Origin: Bacillota bacterium
Lineage (GTDB): Bacteria > Bacillota > Clostridia > Lachnospirales > Lachnospiraceae
Length of the DNA: 18,202 bases
Direction: 5' to 3'
Assembly: GCA_023392995.1 (NCBI GenBank)
Contig: JAEWMZ010000175.1
Location: 1-18,202 of the forward strand
A program made the position numbers and the translations under genes. This document shows, in pieces, positions 14,672-18,202 of the stretch (its first letter is position 1; every line of letters begins with the position of its first letter). The notes under the pieces are model-generated. The model made no database searches, was not told the origin of the DNA, and was given only the letters and a program-made list of their open reading frames with translations.

Positions 14672-14698
14672 ATAAATTTTCAAGGAGGTGAAATTAAA

Positions 14699-14941
14699 AT
14701 GGCAGTAAAGATTAGATTAAAGAGAATGGGACAGAAAAAGGCTCCTTTCTATAGAATCGTTGTTTCTGATTCCAGAACACCAAGAGATGGTAGATTTATC
14801 GAAGAAATCGGTACCTATGATCCAACCAAGAATCCTAGCGCTTTCAATGTAAATGAAGAAGCAGCAAAGAAGTGGTTAGCAAATGGTGCACAGCCAACAG
14901 ATACTGTAGGTAAAATCTTCAAGCACGCTGGTATTCTATAA
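14699..14941 (+). CDS. rpsP: 30S ribosomal protein S16
   Basis: An 80-residue small-subunit protein needed for 30S assembly. The sequence MAVKIRLKRMGQKKAPFYRI and the RDGRFIEEIGTYDP segment are highly conserved in S16. A strong ribosome site AAGGAGGTG ends 8 nt before ATG 14699. The frame is open further upstream, but that part is leader. khpA follows closely and is likely co-transcribed. Confidence 0.98.
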   Translation: MAVKIRLKRMGQKKAPFYRIVVSDSRTPRDGRFIEEIGTYDPTKNPSAFNVNEEAAKKWLANGAQPTDTVGKIFKHAGIL

Positions 14942-14962
14942 TAAATATCGGAGGTAATGAGA

Positions 14963-15193
14963 ATGAAGGAATTAGTCGAAGTAATCGCTAAATCACTCGT
15001 TGATCATCCCGATGAGGTTGTAGTTACGGAAAAGGAAACCGATAAGGCAATTGTTGTGGAATTAAAAGTCGCTTCTGAGGATATGGGAAAAGTAATTGGC
15101 AAACAAGGCCGTATTGCTAAATCCATACGTACCGTAGTAAAAGCAGCCGCAACAAAGGATGATAAGAAGGTAGTAGTTGAGATTTTACAATAA
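14963..15193 (+). CDS. khpA: KH-domain RNA-binding protein KhpA (YlqC)
   Basis: A 76-residue single KH-domain protein with the GxxG loop as GKQG (46-49) in VIGKQGRIAKSIRTVVKA. KhpA pairs with KhpB (Jag/EloR) and binds RNAs, affecting cell elongation and sRNA function in Gram-positive bacteria. ATG 14963 is chosen because GGAGGT (14950-14955) is 7 nt upstream; ATG 14957 is only 1 nt from it. It lies between rpsP and rimM as in most Firmicutes, and a terminator follows. Confidence 0.94.
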   Translation: MKELVEVIAKSLVDHPDEVVVTEKETDKAIVVELKVASEDMGKVIGKQGRIAKSIRTVVKAAATKDDKKVVVEILQ

Positions 15194-15231
15194 GTAAAGA
15201 CCAACTGCAAAGTTTCCTATACAGAAGAAAG

Positions 15232-15298
15232 GAAGCTATCTGTTATGTCCCATGAGAATTCATTTTTCATAATGACATAGTGGAGAGCTTCTTTTTTT
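15232..15298 (+). terminator. Intrinsic terminator after khpA
   Basis: GAAGCT (15232-15237) pairs with AGCTTC (15286-15291). The stem continues past one mismatch to TATGTC (15244-15249) with GACATA (15274-15279), and a T7 run at 15292-15298 follows. The large loop holds a smaller ATGA/TCAT hairpin. It ends the ffh-rpsP-khpA transcript and separates it from rimM-trmD. Confidence 0.82.
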
Positions 15299-15419
15299 CT
15301 GACACTCCGGAACGGATATGCTAGCTTAGGTAAGACAGGAAAGAGAAGTCATAAATAATTGAAGCGTATTTGCTTCTATCGAAGAATATAACAGGTTAAT
15401 ACTGAGAAAATAGATCATA

Positions 15420-15558
15420 GATAAGTTAAACCATTGAGAAGTCAAATTATCAAGAAGTCAAATCATCGAAAAGCTAAATCATCGAGAAGTTAAATCATCG
15501 AGAAGTTAAATCATCGAGAAGTTAGATCATCGAGTAGTTAGATCATCGAGGAGTTAAA
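15420..15558 (+). repeat. 16-bp tandem repeat array, about 8.7 copies
   Basis: The unit GAGAAGTTAAATCATC repeats head to tail from 15420, starting with a diverged copy. Two copies, 15484-15499 and 15500-15515, are identical. Others differ by one to three bases, including GTCAAATTATC (15436-15451), AGCTAAATC (15468-15483), TTAGATC (15516-15531 and 15532-15547), and a partial copy from 15548. The unit length is not a multiple of three and no ORF runs through it, so it is a non-coding minisatellite in the khpA-rimM gap. Confidence 0.93.
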
Positions 15559-15783
15559 GATGTCGATTTCCCAGTGAATACTTTATGCCCTCGTTCGGGC
15601 ATATTACTTGGCGCATTGCTGTATAGCGCGAAGAAAATGAAAACAGTTATTCAAAACTCTATCAGCTCTGGCGTATGGTATCAAAAAGCTGTAAAAGATA
15701 GAGTTACACTAGTGTTGTCGGCATATTATTAGGAAAGGAGCGTGTGGGTGTATACGCATTAGGATACATCCTACAGAATCATT
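15559..15783 (+). promoter_or_regulatory. Structured leader of rimM
   Basis: Behind the tandem repeats lie a perfect hairpin TATGCCC/GGGCATA (about 15584-15603), then AACTCTATC/GATAGAGTT (about 15655-15663 and 15697-15705) with an inner AGCT/AGCT pairing, and a palindrome ACACTAGTGT (about 15706-15715). A ribosome-site-like AGGAAAGGAG sits at 15731-15740, far upstream of rimM. It would serve a 15-codon frame (GTG 15744 to TAA 15789-15791) that overlaps the rimM ATG. No clear promoter is visible, although an A/T-rich region before the repeats could hold one. Confidence 0.45.
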
Positions 15784-16290
15784 ATGGATAATTATTTAAG
15801 AGTCGGAGTAATTTCCTCCACCCATGGAATCAAGGGAGAAGTAAAGGTATTCCCCACGACGGATGATGTGAATCGCTTTAAGGAACTGAAGAAAGTATTC
15901 CTGGATACAGGAAAAGAGCTGCTCCCCATGGAAATAGAAGGGGTCAAGTTCTTTAAGCAAATGGCTATCTTAAAGTTTAAAGGAATTGATGATATCAATG
16001 AGGTAGAAAAGTACCGCGGAAAAGACCTTCTTGTAGACCGGGAGAATGCTGTCAAATTAGAGGAAGGTGAATATTTCATCTTCGACTTAATTAACTCCGA
16101 AGTAATCACGGATGAGGGTGAGAAACTGGGGCATCTGGCGGAGATTATTTCTACCGGGGCGAATGATGTCTATGTTGTGAAAACAGAGGATCAAAAAGAG
16201 CTTTTAATTCCCTCCATTAAGGAATGCATTCTGGATGTGGATGTACAGCAGAAAAAGATTACGGTGCATCTGTTAAATGGTTTAAGATAG
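15784..16290 (+). CDS. rimM: Ribosome maturation factor RimM
   Basis: A 168-residue 16S rRNA processing factor that helps 30S head assembly around S19. The N-terminal barrel begins YLRVGVISSTHGIKGEVKVFPTTDD, followed by the linker EEGEYFIFDLINSEV and a PRC-barrel domain (GHLAEIISTGANDVYVVK, KELLIPSIKECILDVD). There is no good ribosome site directly before ATG 15784. A strong one lies about 45 nt upstream and serves a short overlapping frame, so translation may be coupled. trmD follows 108 nt downstream. Confidence 0.95.
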   Translation: MDNYLRVGVISSTHGIKGEVKVFPTTDDVNRFKELKKVFLDTGKELLPMEIEGVKFFKQMAILKFKGIDDINEVEKYRGKDLLVDRENAVKLEEGEYFIFDLINSEVITDEGEKLGHLAEIISTGANDVYVVKTEDQKELLIPSIKECILDVDVQQKKITVHLLNGLR

Positions 16291-16398
16291 AAATAATAAG
16301 ATTATAAAAAGTGAAACGGCTTTATGCAAATTCTATTGTATGGATTTCGGATAAAGAAACGCAAATAATTCCTATATACATGCAGATCGGAGAATACT

Positions 16399-17172
16399 AT
16401 GAATTTTCATGTACTGACACTCTTCCCGGATATGATTCAGCAGGGGCTGAATACCAGCATCACCGGCAGAGCAATTGATAAAGGACTGATTTCGGTCAAT
16501 ACCGTTAATATCAGAGATTTCAGTGAAGATAAACATAATCGGGTTGATGATTATCCTTACGGTGGAGGCGCCGGAATGGTGATTCAAGCGGAGCCGGTGT
16601 ATAAGGCCTATGGTTATTTGGCAAATCATATCAAGCTATCAAAAGAAGCTGCTGAGTATAAGAAGCCCCGGGTTATTTATGTAACCCCCCAGGGAAGTAT
16701 CTTTAATCAAACAATGGCGCAGGAACTGGCGCAGGAGGAGGATGTTATCTTTCTATGTGGTCATTATGAGGGTATTGACGAACGTGTCCTTTCTATGATT
16801 GTTACGGATAACATATCCATTGGAGACTATGTTCTTACCGGAGGAGAGCTTCCGGCCATGGTTATGATTGATGCTATCTCCAGATTAGTTCCTGGCGTAC
16901 TTAATAATGAAGTTTCTTCTGAATTCGAGTCACTGCATGGAAATCTATTAGAATATCCCCAATATACAAGGCCGGAGACCTTCCTGGGAATGAAAGTACC
17001 GGAGGTGCTTTTATCCGGACATCACGCGAACATTGATGCCTGGAGGAGGGAGCAATCCATCTTAAGAACCTATGAACGCCGTCCGGATCTTCTGGAAAAA
17101 GCAGAGTTAACGGATGCGGAGGGTGAATTACTGACAAAATTGATTTTTCAGAAGAATTATGATGTTTATTAA
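16399..17172 (+). CDS. trmD: tRNA (guanine37-N1)-methyltransferase TrmD
   Basis: SAM-dependent knotted methyltransferase that makes m1G37 in tRNAs reading CNN codons and prevents frameshifting. The 257-residue protein shows YGGGAGM at 54-60, YVTPQGS at 94-100, GHYEGIDER at 121-129, the knot loop IGDYVLTGGE at 141-150 and EYPQYTRP at 185-192, followed by SGHHANIDAWRREQS. By eye, the E. coli catalytic Asp169 aligns with Glu177 here (FESLHGNLL), a substitution I recall from clostridial relatives. CGGAGA (about 16387) precedes the ATG. In many Firmicutes rplS comes next; here it does not. Confidence 0.97.
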   Translation: MNFHVLTLFPDMIQQGLNTSITGRAIDKGLISVNTVNIRDFSEDKHNRVDDYPYGGGAGMVIQAEPVYKAYGYLANHIKLSKEAAEYKKPRVIYVTPQGSIFNQTMAQELAQEEDVIFLCGHYEGIDERVLSMIVTDNISIGDYVLTGGELPAMVMIDAISRLVPGVLNNEVSSEFESLHGNLLEYPQYTRPETFLGMKVPEVLLSGHHANIDAWRREQSILRTYERRPDLLEKAELTDAEGELLTKLIFQKNYDVY

Positions 17173-17217
17173 ATATAGTTAAATGTTGATATGAAAAATA
17201 ATGATATAAAATATTAA

Positions 17218-17230
17218 TCCCCGAAGGGGA
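17218..17230 (+). other. Small GC hairpin after trmD
   Basis: TCCCC-GAA-GGGGA is a perfect 5-bp stem with a 3-base loop, with no T-tract. It may protect the trmD mRNA end, with the stronger terminator-like stem 37 nt further on. Confidence 0.5.
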
Positions 17231-17266
17231 GCACTAACTAAATAAGAATATAGACCATAATCTTTG

Positions 17267-17301
17267 GCTGCTTTGCGTATCATTGGCATTGCAGCTTTTT
17301 T
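17267..17301 (+). terminator. Terminator after trmD
   Basis: GCTGCTTTGC (17267-17276) pairs with GCATTGCAGC (17286-17295), eight pairs with two mismatches in the middle, followed by T6 (17296-17301). Confidence 0.7.
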
Positions 17302-17308
17302 ACATTTT

Positions 17309-17333
17309 ATTGGTTAAAATAGTTTTAACCAAT
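17309..17333. promoter_or_regulatory. Perfect 11-3-11 palindrome, operator-like
   Basis: ATTGGTTAAAA (17309-17319) and TTTTAACCAAT (17323-17333) are perfect inverted arms around TAG. It lies just after the trmD terminator and about 340 bp before the secreted repeat protein gene. Its symmetry suggests a binding site for a dimeric regulator; a second terminator is less likely, as no T-tract follows. Confidence 0.55.
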
Positions 17334-17676
17334 TATATTATCGGTTTTACATAACCTTCTTTCTCTTTATATAATGCCCTTAAATGTCCATATATCCTCT
17401 TACCTCACCTCAAAATTCCCTATAATTTGCCAATTACTACATTAAACCTGCATTTTGTGTCATTTCTCCTCATGCATAGCAATAAAGTGATACAATAACC
17501 AGACCTGTTAGAATTGGATCAATCTGACAGTAGTAAGTAGCTTATGGCAAACCCATTGATGAAAAATATTCATATATATGTATAGGCCAATATAAATGAA
17601 AACTGTCTCGAAGAATTAATGCGGACTCTCAGTGCGGATGTCAGGTTTACTATGGATAGAAAGAGAGGAGAGAAGA
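17334..17676. other. Upstream region of the secreted protein gene
   Basis: No gene is visible in this A/T-rich stretch. A possible extended -10 (TGA then TACAAT, 17488-17496) has no good -35. A hairpin of 11 pairs with one bulge (17505-17516 with 17520-17530) would begin at the expected transcription start. GAGGAG (about 17665-17670) is the ribosome site of the next gene. Confidence 0.4.
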
Positions 17677-18202
17677 ATGAAAAAAATGTACAGGCTACTA
17701 TCAATATTATTAGTGGTTATCTTGGTGATAAGCCAGGAATTAACAGGTGTCACTGCGGCAGCAGCGGGAACTGCTTCCGGCACAGTAACAAATTTATCTG
17801 ACAGTAACAGTACTGCAAACGATATCACTCCTTTGCAGGAAAATACAGATAGTGTCGTAGTAACACTTGCCACTGGCGGAGGCAGTATATCAGAAGAATC
17901 GAAAACAGTAATTCCGGGTAAAGTTTACGGTACTCTGCCTACCCCTATCCTGGAGGGATATACCTTTGGAGGATGGTATACCTCAGAAAGTGGAGGAAGC
18001 AAGATTACAGAAACTTCCGTTGTTACCACTCAGAATAACCATTCTCTTTATGCACGCTGGAAGCCGATTGAAGTTACCATTTATTTTAATGGAAATGGAA
18101 GTGAAGTAGAGGAATCCAGTAAAAAAGTAAGTTATGGTAAGCCTTACGGATCTTTACCGGAACCTTCTTTAAAAAACCATACTTTCCAGGGCTGGTATAC
18201 AG
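17677..18202 (+). CDS. Secreted protein with InlB-type B-repeats (3' truncated)
   Basis: The frame runs from ATG 17677 to the window end without a stop (175 codons). A signal peptide is evident: MKKMYRLLS, then the hydrophobic ILLVVILVI, then a likely cleavage near GVTAAAAG. A Ser/Thr-rich stretch follows, then at least two Listeria-Bacteroides (InlB B, PF09479-like) repeats: the first with GYTFGGWYTSESGGSKI and SLYARWK, the second with the YGKPYGSLPEPS segment and FQGWYT at the edge. Such repeats are common in clostridial surface or secreted adhesins. The C-terminal part, which may hold a sorting signal or catalytic domain, is outside the window. GAGGAG lies 6 nt upstream of the ATG. Confidence 0.88.
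   Translation, partial: MKKMYRLLSILLVVILVISQELTGVTAAAAGTASGTVTNLSDSNSTANDITPLQENTDSVVVTLATGGGSISEESKTVIPGKVYGTLPTPILEGYTFGGWYTSESGGSKITETSVVTTQNNHSLYARWKPIEVTIYFNGNGSEVEESSKKVSYGKPYGSLPEPSLKNHTFQGWYT

Noticed and set aside
15420..15558. CRISPR array
   Set aside because: The 16-bp units are head to tail with no unique spacers, and no cas genes are present.
17619..17801. 60-codon frame overlapping the secreted protein start
   Set aside because: It is a different frame over the signal peptide region; the frame from 17677 has the ribosome site, signal peptide and B-repeats.

Overview
The window is chromosomal DNA of a low-GC Gram-positive anaerobe. Gene order, AGGAGG-type ribosome binding sites and protein sequences point to a clostridium of the Lachnospiraceae type. 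That placement is inference from gene content, not a database match. Every gene I can support is on the + strand.

Layout. (1) 1-1397: the C-terminal end of smc, a 340-bp gap rich in hairpins, then ftsY, the SRP receptor. (2) 1609-4840: a threonine ammonia-lyase with a C-terminal ACT domain, a gap holding a strong promoter followed by a long hairpin, then recA with its own promoter and a perfect LexA-type box, closely followed by recX and a strong terminator. (3) 5071-8961: a four-gene biotin enzyme operon: carboxyltransferase (12S/MmdA type), OadG-like membrane subunit, biotin carrier (1.3S type) and pyruvate/oxaloacetate carboxyltransferase (5S/OadA type). (4) 9300-12205: a 30-residue ORF with a perfect ribosome binding site, then an ABC exporter made of an ATPase and two ABC-2-like permeases. 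(5) 12230-17172: the SRP and ribosome maturation block ylxM, ffh, rpsP, khpA, rimM and trmD, with unusual repeats and leader hairpins between the genes. (6) 17677-end: the start of a secreted protein with InlB-type B-repeats, cut by the window edge.

How the genes work together. Ffh, FtsY and probably YlxM serve co-translational membrane targeting. S16, RimM, TrmD and KhpA serve the ribosome, tRNA and RNA handling. RecA and RecX form an SOS-controlled repair pair. The biotin operon has the three catalytic parts of a transcarboxylase (CoA-ester carboxyltransferase, biotin carrier, pyruvate/oxaloacetate carboxyltransferase) plus a membrane anchor of the sodium-pump decarboxylases. It has no beta (ion-pump) subunit in this window, so it may be a membrane-attached transcarboxylase or part of a pump completed elsewhere.

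The most unusual material is non-coding: a perfect 13-bp hairpin that buries the ylxM ribosome binding site, a 16-bp tandem repeat array and structured leader before rimM, a 25-bp direct repeat flanking ylxM, A-rich degenerate repeats next to the ylxM promoter, and alternative hairpins before rpsP. No tRNA, rRNA, CRISPR array, transposase or prophage gene was found.
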